The translations under genes were made by a program, and so were the position numbers. A stretch of 64,000 bases of DNA, taken from Caenorhabditis elegans (taxonomy: Eukaryota > Nematoda > Chromadorea > Rhabditida > Rhabditidae). This document shows, piece after piece, positions 35,467 to 46,700 of the stretch. The DNA lies in NCBI RefSeq assembly GCF_000002985.6, contig NC_003283.11, forward strand, positions 6,572,001-6,636,000, read 5' to 3'. The notes under the pieces were generated by a model, which was not told the DNA's origin, searched no databases, and worked only from the letters and a program-made list of their open reading frames with translations. How positions within the stretch are numbered: position 1 is the stretch's first letter; every line of letters starts with the position of its first letter.

Positions 35467-38400
35467 TCACGAAGGGGTATTTCTGATAACTCGTAATACT
35501 TGACCATCTTTTCCGCGAATCACACTTGTTCCATTGCCTGCCGCAGGTCGTACTGCGTAGTACCTCTTCGGTGGAGGAGCCGATGGAGTCAGTTGTTCAA
35601 CAATGCCCTCTTTGGATTCGGTTTTAACGACAACAGGCCTCGCGTACGGCGATGATGAAGCAACAGTGTACACTCTCTGAATCTTCTGTCTATTCGCAGC
35701 GATTTTTGCAATTTCATCTTTCAGACTTCTTCCATGTGGTGCTTCTCTGTTTGTTCGAATTGTGGGAAACGATTGTAGAATTCGATGCGGTGGAAGTGGG
35801 TTTGGATTCTGATACACAAATGGCGTTCGTTGAGGAATCATTCGTTTTGGAGGCTCGTCTGATGGTACATCTACAATCTGTAGAGCTCTCACATCGATTG
35901 CATGATACCAAGCATCTTCAGGAGAATTGGCGTCTTTTCTTCGCTTTACGCAAATTGGTTTGCACATCAAAGATCCCTTCGAGCTATAAAATAATAATGA
36001 GTTTTGGAGATCTAAGAATTAAAATTACCGATATTCAACTAATTCACTCGCTGCACGAAGTAGCATTTTCCTTTTTGAGATATCTGATTCGTTGATCGAA
36101 TGTGTAAGGATACCGTACTCTCTGTAAATGTCAACTGTATTGAAATTAAGCGAATAAAATTTCCTAACCCGAGATAATAAGCGGCATCAATCGAAAACGC
36201 TGGAATTATGAAAAGCTCTCTGGCATATTTGTACAGACGAGGGAAGCGACCGGCGTGACGAGCCCACCAATCCATGATTCCAGTTTCAACACCAGTAACT
36301 CTGCACACATACTGTGAGAACGCATTGACCTCTTTCTGTAAAAATATATACCATAGGAATGAATATCGTGATTTCTAGAAATGTTGACATGCCTTCCTAA
36401 AAAAGCGAAGATTTATACAGATAGGTCTCGAAGTTTTTTTTTATATTTCCGGTCACCTTCTCGTTTCTCAAGGAAATTACTTCATTTCTGGCAAATTTTG
36501 TGGTTTTTCAAATTTTCTGTTGAACATTGTTTTAAATCAGTTTTCTACATTTTTCCGGCCGACAAAAGGTTAGAAAATCATATTTAAAACCATGTTTAAC
36601 AGAAAAATAAAAACGGCAAAAATCGCTAGAAACTACATAATAACCGTAAGGAAAATAAACGAGGAAGCAGTCACAAAAATTAAAGAAAAATACCATAAAC
36701 TTTTTTGCGCGACGAGACCCATCAGAATGAATTCGTGCGCCTTCAAATAATTTTTCCTTACATCTGCAGTTATCGTATTGTCGAATGACGATGGATGTGC
36801 AAGAGTGGCTTCAGCTGCTTCACGGAGAGCTGAAATATTATTTTAAATATAAAATTTAAAAGTAGTAAAACCAACATAAATGACTGGATAAATCAGTTTT
36901 GATTTTCATCCAGTCGGCTGATGCAAGGAGATCAGAGCCATGACGAAGAGGATGAAGGAACAAAGCGAAGCGATGTATATCTGATTGCTCGACGAATGGA
37001 AGAAGAAGTTGATTGAAGATCGTGCTCACAGCGTCAACGACTGTTTGTTTACTCGTGGTGCTGGAAAATTGACGATTCGAAATATTTTTTAAAGTGTAAC
37101 AATACTATACGGTTACTTAAATATACGGACTATGCTGAGAAACTTATTTTTAAAAAATAAAAATTTATGACTTACACTATTAAAGAGAAACTGATATCTG
37201 CAATGGCTGGAATTACGTCCGCAATCGTTGCTTTCACATCGACCATCTGAATTACATACTGTATAATTGTACAAGTTCGGCTCTTTTTACCTCTTTCAGT
37301 GCACTTTTGCATAGATTCAACAAACTATGAAGATATACGATGTTTACATTATCCTCGACATCAATATATTGAAGTTGTGCACTTGTAGACACAAACTCAC
37401 TGAATAGTCGATGCTGAAAATGGTTTAATGATTTTCTGACTGATTAGCTGTTTTATCAAATACCATGTGAAGGCACTTTGTGATAAAATCCAACGTAGTA
37501 ATCCAGTGACCATTATCAACTTCGGGATATTCTCCATAAGTACGTTTCTTCACGATATAGGACTTGAATTTGCCCCAAGAATTTCGATGAGTGGGAAATT
37601 TCGTGATAAAGTCTCGAAGCTTTTGAAGCGGTCCAGCAAAGACAGGATGCTCAATGAGAGTCTCTGCGAATTTGTTGATGTTTTGGGAGAAGCATATCAT
37701 GCTGAAAGTTTTCATTTTGAGAAAAAAATGAACGATTTGTTCACTTACACTTGCTTGAACGAGTGCATATCTTCTAAAGCATCCTCAAATTCTGCTTTTC
37801 CCGCTACAACAGTGGTGATTTTCAATCGGGAACCTGACTCTTCTATTGTTTTCTGGATCGCAGTCATGACGGATGGCACAATTGGGCTGAAATAAAAAAT
37901 AGAAAGTTACAAGTATTATTGTAAACTGAACGTACCCAGTCATATCATACTCGCGTAAGAAAATACATCGTCTCATGCGCGACCTTATATGATAGTAATG
38001 GACTGTAAAAGCCAGATAGTGACGATTGTTGAAAGTCGTCGTGTCAAATGTTATGGTCACTGGACTATCGTCGAAATTCAATTTTGCGTTCTGAAATTCA
38101 TTTATATTTGAATTTTTATTTCAAATTCCCTTCTTCCCTACCGCTTTGGCATCAGCAATTTTCTCGAGAAATGAATGCATCGTTTCAACAGTTGGAAGAG
38201 AATATTCTGAATTCATGTTGAACGCGAGCATATTTAGATTACGATCTTGAACTGCTCGCAGTGGGATTCCACTCTTTATAAAGAACTTTGTCAATGCTTG
38301 ATCAGCTCTGTCAATTGTCACTTGTTGAATTGGTGCATAAATTTTAGGTGCTGCCGTTATTGGACTGAAAATAGACATAAAATTGAACACAATTTTAAAA

Positions 38401-39158
38401 GCTACGGGAACTTACAAATGATTTTTGTATTTTTTCATTGTTGCTTCATGTCTACTAATTAAATGATGTCGGATCGGTCGAGTGTCCGTACTGTTAAAGT
38501 ACTGCTCTTCGCACATCCCGCACTCCAACGAGGTTGCACCGCTCAAATTGCTGCTGGTTTTCACACAAAACGACAAAATTTCTCCATCAGACAGCTCTTG
38601 TAGGTAAGTCGGGAGATTTGTGAACTCTAGCGATTTTGTTGTAGGTCTGCGGATTGCACGTGTCGCTGAGGTTGACGTTGTTGGTTGATGATGATCGGAC
38701 TCGTAGGAATTGTGGTAACTTTTGCTTTCATCAAAAGTTTCATAACTGTTTTGCTCTATTTCAAATGGCATATGATCGTAGTCTATTTCTTCTACAGGTT
38801 CAATGACTTCTTCTTTAACTTCTGGCCATGATTCAGATGATGATCCAGCTTGAGAATAAGGTTCCTCTTCTTTGATCTCCAACATATATTGTTCAGTAGC
38901 TGATTCGACAGAGGAACTGGGAATCTGTAAATAAAAGTAATTCATATTTCCAAAGAATTTAATTTTCCTCACTCTTTCGACAGATTTATCCTCCGACAAA
39001 TGTGTTTTGCACAGGAAGTGAACTGAACCGGCCATTATCGTTTTTATCTGGAAATCGTACTTTTCCATCCAATTCTTCAGATTCTCAGGATCCTTGGGGA
39101 CAATAACCATGCTGTTTTTATTCAACAGCGCCAAACATTTACAGCATTTGTAGAGCAT
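35467..39158 (-). CDS. gon-14: GON-14, LIN-15B-like THAP/hAT-derived protein
   Basis: Thirteen exons: 38973-39158, 38416-38924, 38142-38364, 37936-38090, 37749-37886, 37464-37701, 37291-37413, 37176-37246, 36876-37060, 36762-36829, 36169-36335, 36029-36121 and 35467-35983; about 890 residues. The start follows TTTCAG directly. The N-terminus has a THAP-like C2CH finger (CCKC ... LCKTH). An acidic linker, a second CxxC...HxxxH finger (about residue 215), and a long region resembling hAT transposases (RFPRLYKYARELFIIPAFSI) follow. The C-terminus is basic and proline-rich. GON-14 is needed for gonad and vulval development and larval growth and acts with class B and C synMuv genes. Identification is by family and neighbours (cpr-4, ppt-1); the junction of exons 10 and 11 is chosen by phase. 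Confidence 0.8.
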
Positions 39159-42100
39159 CTGAAATTTTTTTCGTAATAAAGATGAAAACTTTAGAGAGAA
39201 CGATAAATTTCCAGAAAACCCAAAATTTTTTGCGAAAAACCATTAAATTTACTGTTGTGAGAGACGCGCAAACAATTGTGAACAATTTATTTCTGTGGCT
39301 CGCAAACACCGCGACGGCAAATCGCAGACGATTGTTCATCGTATCACATGCGCGAATATTGGGCGCAACAGTAATAAATTGAAAATCAGAAGTATTATAC
39401 TTGTATTTTGAATATTTAAGTGTATATTTTTGAAATATAAAGTAAAATATAGATTTTTAAACCATTTTTGAAAATATTATTTTAAGTGAAATAATTTAGA
39501 CTTCTTATACGAAAATCAACGTGTTTCATTTAAAAAGTGCAATAAAAATTGCTGAGACATGAATTAAAGTGGAAAATGATTGAAATCTGTAGAGATCAAA
39601 ATAAAAACAAAGAAGAATGCCCCGAATAAATTGACTGTGGCCATGGAAAACGCGGAAATGTTCAAGTACGCAAACACCGTCATGAGACTGCGTACATTTT
39701 CTTACCGTGCCCACTTTTTCAAATGTTCAAACGACAGTATGGATTATATGAAAAATTATAAGTCTAGAAAGGTTTTAGCGAATTATTTCTTCCAAGAATT
39801 TTTCTGAATTTATATTAGAAAAAAAAATCAAAAATATTTTCCAATTAAAAAAATATGTAAAACTTTTTAATTTTAAAATATTTTTTATCACAAACCATCG
39901 AATACTCATGAATTTTAAAAATTGCTTTCGACAAAAAATATAAAATTAAAATAAGAAAATGACTGAAAGTTAATAAAAACTACCATCGATCGATGTGGTC
40001 CAACGCTGTTGGTACGGCAGACGATAACATTCCAGTCGTGGCAGGACCATTGCCCATAATTTAAAATGCAATAGAGCATTCATTTGTGAACCGGAGAATA
40101 TATTCGTTCCTATATAATTCTGACAAACTGTTCTGAAATTTTTAAAGAAATTTTTTTCAGCTAAATATTTAATTTAAAAACTGCCTTATAGAAGTTGTCT
40201 CCATGTCTAATTTTGATAAGAATATGTGATTCTTGGAACAACTTGAGCTGTTTTCAAAGCTTTTTATATTTCAGAAAAAATCGGAAATTTTTTTGATCGA
40301 GTTGAATGAAAAACGTTTCAGATTTATTTTTAAAAAATTCCTAAAAGCCTCTAGCATATTTGACATTCTACAATCATTCTTAAATTCATCAAAGCGCTTC
40401 AAAAATCAACATTTTTGAGAAACTTTGGGGGTCTCTAAAGTGCTGACCCATTGCACTGAAAAAATTTCCGATCTAATTCATCGTTAAAGTGTTCCTGAAA
40501 ATGTAAATGAAGACTCAGTCTGAATTTATTTTTTACCAAATGGGAAAATTCGTAGTTCTATGAGCTCAAATATATGACCTATTGCATAGATTCAAATTTT
40601 TGCTGCTATAGACAAATTTCAGACATTTTCCTCATCTTGTACTTCATTATTATATTTATACCTATTTGTACCTACATATTAGGCCTCCCGGCAATTTACC
40701 ATCTGGCAATTTTCCATTGACATGTCACCTTGAAATTATATTTGTCGTAACTGAAGACAGTATACATATATTTTTCAAATTCTTAATGTGCCTGAACTGT
40801 GTAGTATTTCAAAACCTTATCATGTGAAAATTTCATTAATTTCATTGTAATCCGGAAGTTTGTTTTCAAGGCGTTGATACACATGACGTCAAGTACAGTT
40901 TTTAAAATCAAATGTTCATTACCGGTTCATGAAACTGACTAATACATAGAAACTCAATAGAAAAAAAATTATCGAAACTAATATCGCACTTCTGCTCTCC
41001 CCATTTTTTCATCTTTGAGCACGTCAGGAGTCACGCTGTAAACAAGAATTGTGGAATTAATACTTCAACGACATTTTGATATCAAAAGCAAATTTCGTGA
41101 AACGGTAGAAGAAAATAGGTTTATCATTGGACGGATGGTAGAAAATTGTTTAAACATCGAAAAATGGAAAATCGGAAACATTCGAGAAGCAATAAAATAT
41201 TGGAGGCACAGTTCAATCAAATTCAGGCATAAAATATAAAAATAAACCCACTGTTAAATTCGAAAATAAACCCACTGTTAAAAAGTTAAATTCAAATAAA
41301 TAAGCTAATATTTCATAAAACATCTATAAAAAAGATATGATGCGGAGTTTGTCTGCTGTCAATTTTGACAGCTTCTCCTATGGCTGTTATTTAGGACATA
41401 CTAGGTCGTCCTCTTAAATTTTGTGTGCTTAGCGTCCTCTTAACAGGAAACTTCAGGCTCAAATCCGTATCTAGATAATATTGGCCCAAATAATCGATTT
41501 TTGTTAATAAAATTAATGTATCAAAATCGAGAACGATGTGGACGTCCTATTTATGAACCCTAGCTTGTCCCATTTCAGATTGACTTCTGAAAACTGTGGC
41601 AATTCGTGTTTTTGATACTTTGGGCGCATAACACTTTTTTTCTACATAGAATCCTCAACATAAAATTTTGTGACGTAAAAGTTTGAAATCCACGTATTGC
41701 CACGGCTTCTGTGTCATGAGGTATGTAGAAGGAAATATACTAGCCTGCAGTAAGATTTCAGGTTTTCTGGAAGTATATAGAACGGTTCAAAAAGTATTGA
41801 AAACCCCACATATAATTATGAAAATTGCACATAAAAATGTTGCTGGTTTTCCAAAAATCTTTTCCAAAATTAAAAAAGAATTACAGAAATGAGTAGATGG
41901 TCAACCTGTCAGGAAGACCCCTTCGCTTCGGAAATCTTTAATTCTTCTTCATTATGAAATTCAATTAAGCCAGAAAGTATGCGTGACACTTGTTGGATTG
42001 TGAAAGCAAAAAAAATACCACCGGTTTCAGATATTGTAAACCAGGTTTTAAAAAGCGGGCAGTTTTAAAATTTAACTATGAAAATGATACTTTCTGAAGT

Positions 42101-42600
42101 TGTAAAAAAAGAATATCACAACTTCTGTTTGAAAATGAAAATTTGGAAAAGCCTATTGGGAAATACTAATGTTGAAAACTACAATTTTGTTTAATTCGCA
42201 AAATTTCAGAGCATTCCATTCTTTAAGGTTTTCGAATTTTCTGGAGCAGTCAGTCACGTTGATTTTTTCAGGATAAATGCACGAAGAGACGCACCAAATT
42301 ATTGCCACATTGAACTTAAAATTTATTTTTGGCGAGTACAGAGGAAACAAAGTAGTCCTCATAGTTCAAACCTTCTTGCTACTTTTACACCTAACCTAAA
42401 AATTGAGTACTTCTAATCTGGTTCCAAATGATAACTTTCGTTGAACCACACAACTTCCAAACTCTTATCAAAGTTGCACGAGATCATTGTGCTCAAATGA
42501 TGGTGCTGCGTCACATGACTACCTCCTAATTAGGCATTGTCTATCGAAATTTGCGCTGCCAGGTACCGCAAATTTTTTCAATTTTAATCCCGGACGCCAA
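39159..42600. other. Intergenic DNA between gon-14 and cpr-4
   Basis: AT-rich, with short open frames (39580-39807, 41051-41239, 41683-41892) that lack splice and codon signals. A short, coding-looking island at about 39975-40057 is discussed in findings. The last few hundred bases are the cpr-4 promoter. Confidence 0.45.
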
Positions 42601-42650
42601 TGATAAGAGATAACGAGCACTCCCGAACTGATAACGAGTCAACTATAAAA
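42601..42650 (+). promoter_or_regulatory. cpr-4 core promoter: GATA sites and TATA box
   Basis: TGATAAGAGATAA at 42601 and CTGATAACG at about 42629 match the GATA-factor consensus of gut genes, and TATAAAA lies at 42644-42650, some 60-70 bp before the start codon. Several worm cysteine proteases share this layout and are driven by ELT-2. Binding is inferred. Confidence 0.6.
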
Positions 42651-42711
42651 GACCATCGCAATGAAGTAACTTCAGCATTTGCTCTATCTTGCTATTTGCT
42701 CTTTTACAAAA

Positions 42712-43768
42712 ATGGTAAGTGGTTGTTTTAGCGTGAAGTTTAATAATTGTAATTGTCTTGAAGAAATACCTCATTCTTGCTGCCTTGGTGGCTGTTACCG
42801 CCGGACTCGTTATTCCACTTGTTCCAAAAACCCAAGAAGCTATCACCGAGTATGTGAACTCAAAGCAATCTCTCTGGAAGGCTGAGATTCCAAAGGACAT
42901 CACCATTGAACAGGTCAAGAAGCGTCTCATGAGAACCGAATTCGTTGCCCCACACACTCCAGATGTTGAGGTTGTGAAGCATGATATCAACGAGGATACC
43001 ATTCCAGCAACATTCGATGCCCGTACCCAATGGCCAAACTGTATGTCAATCAACAACATCCGTGACCAATCTGACTGTGGATCCTGCTGGGCGTTCGCTG
43101 CCGCCGAGGCTGCTTCTGATCGTTTCTGCATCGCCTCCAACGGAGCCGTCAACACCCTTCTCTCAGCTGAAGATGTTCTTTCTTGCTGCTCCAACTGCGG
43201 ATACGGATGCGAGGGAGGATACCCAATCAACGCCTGGAAGTACCTTGTCAAGAGCGGATTCTGCACCGGAGGATCTTACGAGGCTCAGTTCGGATGCAAG
43301 CCATACTCCCTTGCCCCATGCGGAGAGACCGTCGGAAACGTTACCTGGCCATCTTGCCCAGATGATGGATACGATACCCCAGCTTGTGTTAACAAGTGCA
43401 CCAACAAGAACTACAACGTTGCCTACACCGCTGACAAGCACTTCGGAAGCACCGCTTACGCCGTCGGAAAGAAGGTCTCCCAGATCCAAGCTGAAATCAT
43501 TGCCCACGGACCAGTCGAGGCCGCATTCACTGTCTACGAGGACTTCTACCAATACAAGACCGGAGTCTACGTTCACACCACTGGACAAGAACTCGGAGGA
43601 CATGCCATCAGAATTCTTGGATGGGGAACTGACAACGGAACTCCATACTGGCTTGTTGCCAACTCATGGAACGTCAACTGGGGAGAGAACGGATATTTCC
43701 GTATCATCCGTGGAACCAACGAGTGCGGAATTGAGCACGCCGTTGTCGGAGGAGTCCCAAAAGTCTAA
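42712..43768 (+). CDS. cpr-4: CPR-4, secreted cathepsin B-like cysteine protease
   Basis: Exon 1 holds only the ATG (42712-42714); the rest is 42764-43768 after a 49 bp intron ending in AAG. The product has 335 residues: signal peptide (1-16), propeptide, then a papain-fold domain. Catalytic residues are Cys109 in DQSDCGSCWAF, His281 in GGHAIRILGWG and Asn301 in NSWNVNWGENGY, with the expected cathepsin B cysteines. The usual His-His pair of the occluding loop is absent (APCGETVGN). Codon use is strongly biased, as in highly expressed worm genes. CPR-4 is secreted and is known as a mediator of radiation bystander effects in C. elegans. cpr-1 is the closest alternative, but Cys109, His281 and the length fit cpr-4. 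Confidence 0.88.
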
Positions 43769-46700
43769 ATAATCTATTTGATTGAAGTATTTGTTTTCAT
43801 ACGTGTATATAGATATGAATAATAATAAATGATTATGCATCGAGAGTCAAATGTTGATTGATATATTTGAATCGTGGACTGATAGGATCATGAAGCACAT
43901 ATTTGTGAGGAGAAAGTTTAAACTTCGCATTTTGCTTCAATGATCAGTTTCATTAAAGTTTTTCGAAGCAAAATGAGAATGCGATAAAGTTAGAGATAAT
44001 TTGGAAAGTAGTTAGCAACTTAAAGAAGGTATAGTATAGTGAATACTGAAGCATGGAGTGGTATCCAGAGAAAACCATAAAAATCTTTTTACAAATTCCA
44101 TCCCTTTCAGTTTCAGAAATGTCTGAAAATTATTAAAGTTTACAACTGATCACTTAGAATTCTTAAAAACACAATTTGATGTACCCGTCTCCGGGTAATA
44201 TCATTTCATTGCAAAAAATGAAAGCCCCCAATTTTTGGTCTCATAACAATCCCTCACTTTAAACATTCCTTCCCTGATTTTACATTCAAAATCTGGCAAA
44301 TATGGGATACTGTAGATGAATATAATTAGTTTGACATACGCTAATCAGGTTTTGACATACATACAGTAACCCTTAATCGAAGCGGTTTCTTGGATATTTT
44401 CTCGCAAGAATCATGTTGCGCGAAAAACAACGTTTGCGAAGTTTAATATCTGATAACAGTTTTATAGATGAATTTATAGTGTTGACATAGTGTTGACGCA
44501 TTTCACTTTAATATTTTGGAGTCTAACAAGACCAAGAACTTTGAAGTCGAAACGATAACGACACGGGTACACTTTTTTAGACACAAAAATGAAGTCATAT
44601 CTTAAAATAAGTTTGCATTGTTTGAAAAAAGTCTAAAAATATCTCACCTAAAATATCAAAAGGACCTTTTCAGGTAACATTGGTTACACTCTATCTAGCT
44701 ACACTGTGCCATGTGTTTCGATATATTTCCAGGAAGATACAGAGCACATTTTGTGCGCAAAGTGACCGCCGGCGAAGAGAACAAACATGAAAAAGTTGGA
44801 ATTGCTTTGTATACAAGGGGGCTCATTTTTGTCACAATCTACAAGATGTGAAGCCCAGCTGAGCTCTTTTTGTTGTTGTTGTTTTGCGATTTATGATTAT
44901 TTATTTGCTTTTAATTTTTCTAATATTCCTAAAATTAAACAAATTTAAATTTAAACCCAAATGCAGCCAGATGATTGCGGTCAATGATTAATTGTTTCCG
45001 ATACTAGAAAAGTGAAATGATATGAATAGATCTCTTAGACTAGTTTCTATTTTTCTGCGTTGTGACTGCAGGGAACACTATTGTTGATTCCATTTTGGAA
45101 GCAAAAATAATTGACCCGAAAAATAACCAATTTTATTACTCATCGGCGGAAAAATAAAAAAAGAAGATCAGTACCAAAATAGTAAATCACAGGAAGTTGA
45201 CCTGTTGAACCCAACAACAAAGATAAAAAATTCAAGGTTCTAGGACCACAAGGGTTGTCTACAGTAACAATAATAATCTAGATTTTTGTCTTTCTAGAAA
45301 TTATGAAACTGCTCTCGAAGACGAAATATATTTTCAAAAACATTTCATGTTTTACTGTAGAGAAAGTTTTGAGAAACTTGCGAAAAATGTTCATAGTTTT
45401 TAGAGAAAATATTGACAAATAGTTATAGTGGGCGCATTAGTGCAAGATAAACTTTTTTGAAACTCGGAAAAATTCTAACATCCTGTATCAAGCAAAAACT
45501 TAATGAAATTAAAATCTACAAATTGTTGAACGTTAGACTTTTTACTTTTGATTTTACCATAAATTATTCTTTATTCCAACGACTGCCTCATATCTATACG
45601 CATACCTACTGTCAATGCAAAGGTGATTTTTTCCTTTCCCAATTAAATATCCAAAAGCTACATATGTAGATATAAGAAACAACATTATGAATGTGAATAA
45701 CGTGAATGTGAATATGTGCAATTGCTAGATCAGAAAATGTTATAGGCAGGCACGTAGGCATGTAGATATGTAGACATAATACCAATCTGAGTGTTTTACA
45801 GCGCTCCTGTAGAAGTTGCTAAAACTAATATGGAATATCCAGTTTAACTGGAAGCTAATGTGAAGTTAGCGTACATATATCTATTCAAACTTTTTTTAAA
45901 TTTTCGTATTCACAGTTTCCCCGTTAAAATATATACGACAACTCAAAGCTCAATCCACTCTATTGTTTATATCTATAATTCCTAACAATATCTTCAAACT
46001 ACAATGTTTTGTCTTTTCTATTAATTGTACTTTTTGTTGCGCCATTGCCGCGTAAATGTAACATCAGTTCTGCTTTGATCTTCAGAACAGTGCAGCCAGA
46101 ACAATAGCGCGCCTATTTCCTCATTTCGTTGGCTCTAGTGAGCACTTTTTGCAGAGGCTACAGCTTAGAGATCAGAATCTTACGCGCTCGCGAGAAATGA
46201 GTGTTCTAACGGTCTTGACGTACTTTCCACTTTTTGAATCTGCTGTCGTAGCTTGTTCTATTTTTAGGCGATTAGTTTTGTTCATTTCGCGCCGGTGCCA
46301 CAAATATAGTACTCAACAGTCACAGTTCGCAGACCCCACTTTCCGTGGTTTCTTTTGTAGTACACGAGAATGACCTCGTGGGGGATGAGAGTTGTGGAGA
46401 GAGAACAAGAAAAGAGAAGATGCTCTTTGTACTGGATTGTTGTTTGATTCGTTGTCTAGTCTGTTTATTTATGTTTAGATCAACATCAAAACTCATATGA
46501 ACAGTCAGAAATTTGAAAGAACGGCAACTCGGGTGAAAATCGAAAGATCAATTTTTGAGTTGAGCTCATTATCAATGAAACAACAATGTTGACTGATGTT
46601 TTAAAATTTGTAGGGGTCACTCGGAAAAACAATCGGAAAAACAATAAATGAAATTTTGTATGTAATAAAAAAAGCGTGCTTTTAAACCGCTTGTTAGATT

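Noticed and set aside
35652-36095. 147-residue plus frame opposite gon-14
   Set aside because: Crosses gon-14 exon borders and has no acceptor or homologue I know.
36702-36762. Longer form of gon-14 exon 10 reading on to AQKSL
   Set aside because: It leaves exon 11 out of phase, whereas the GAT|GTAAGG donor at 36762 keeps the conserved frame.
42643-43266. 207-residue minus-strand frame across the cpr-4 start
   Set aside because: Antisense to the signal peptide and propeptide of cpr-4; no family match and no splice context.
42981-43772. 263-residue frame on the plus strand over cpr-4, and the 146-residue minus frame 43163-43603
   Set aside because: Both are shadows of the cpr-4 coding sequence; strong codon bias leaves few stops in other frames.
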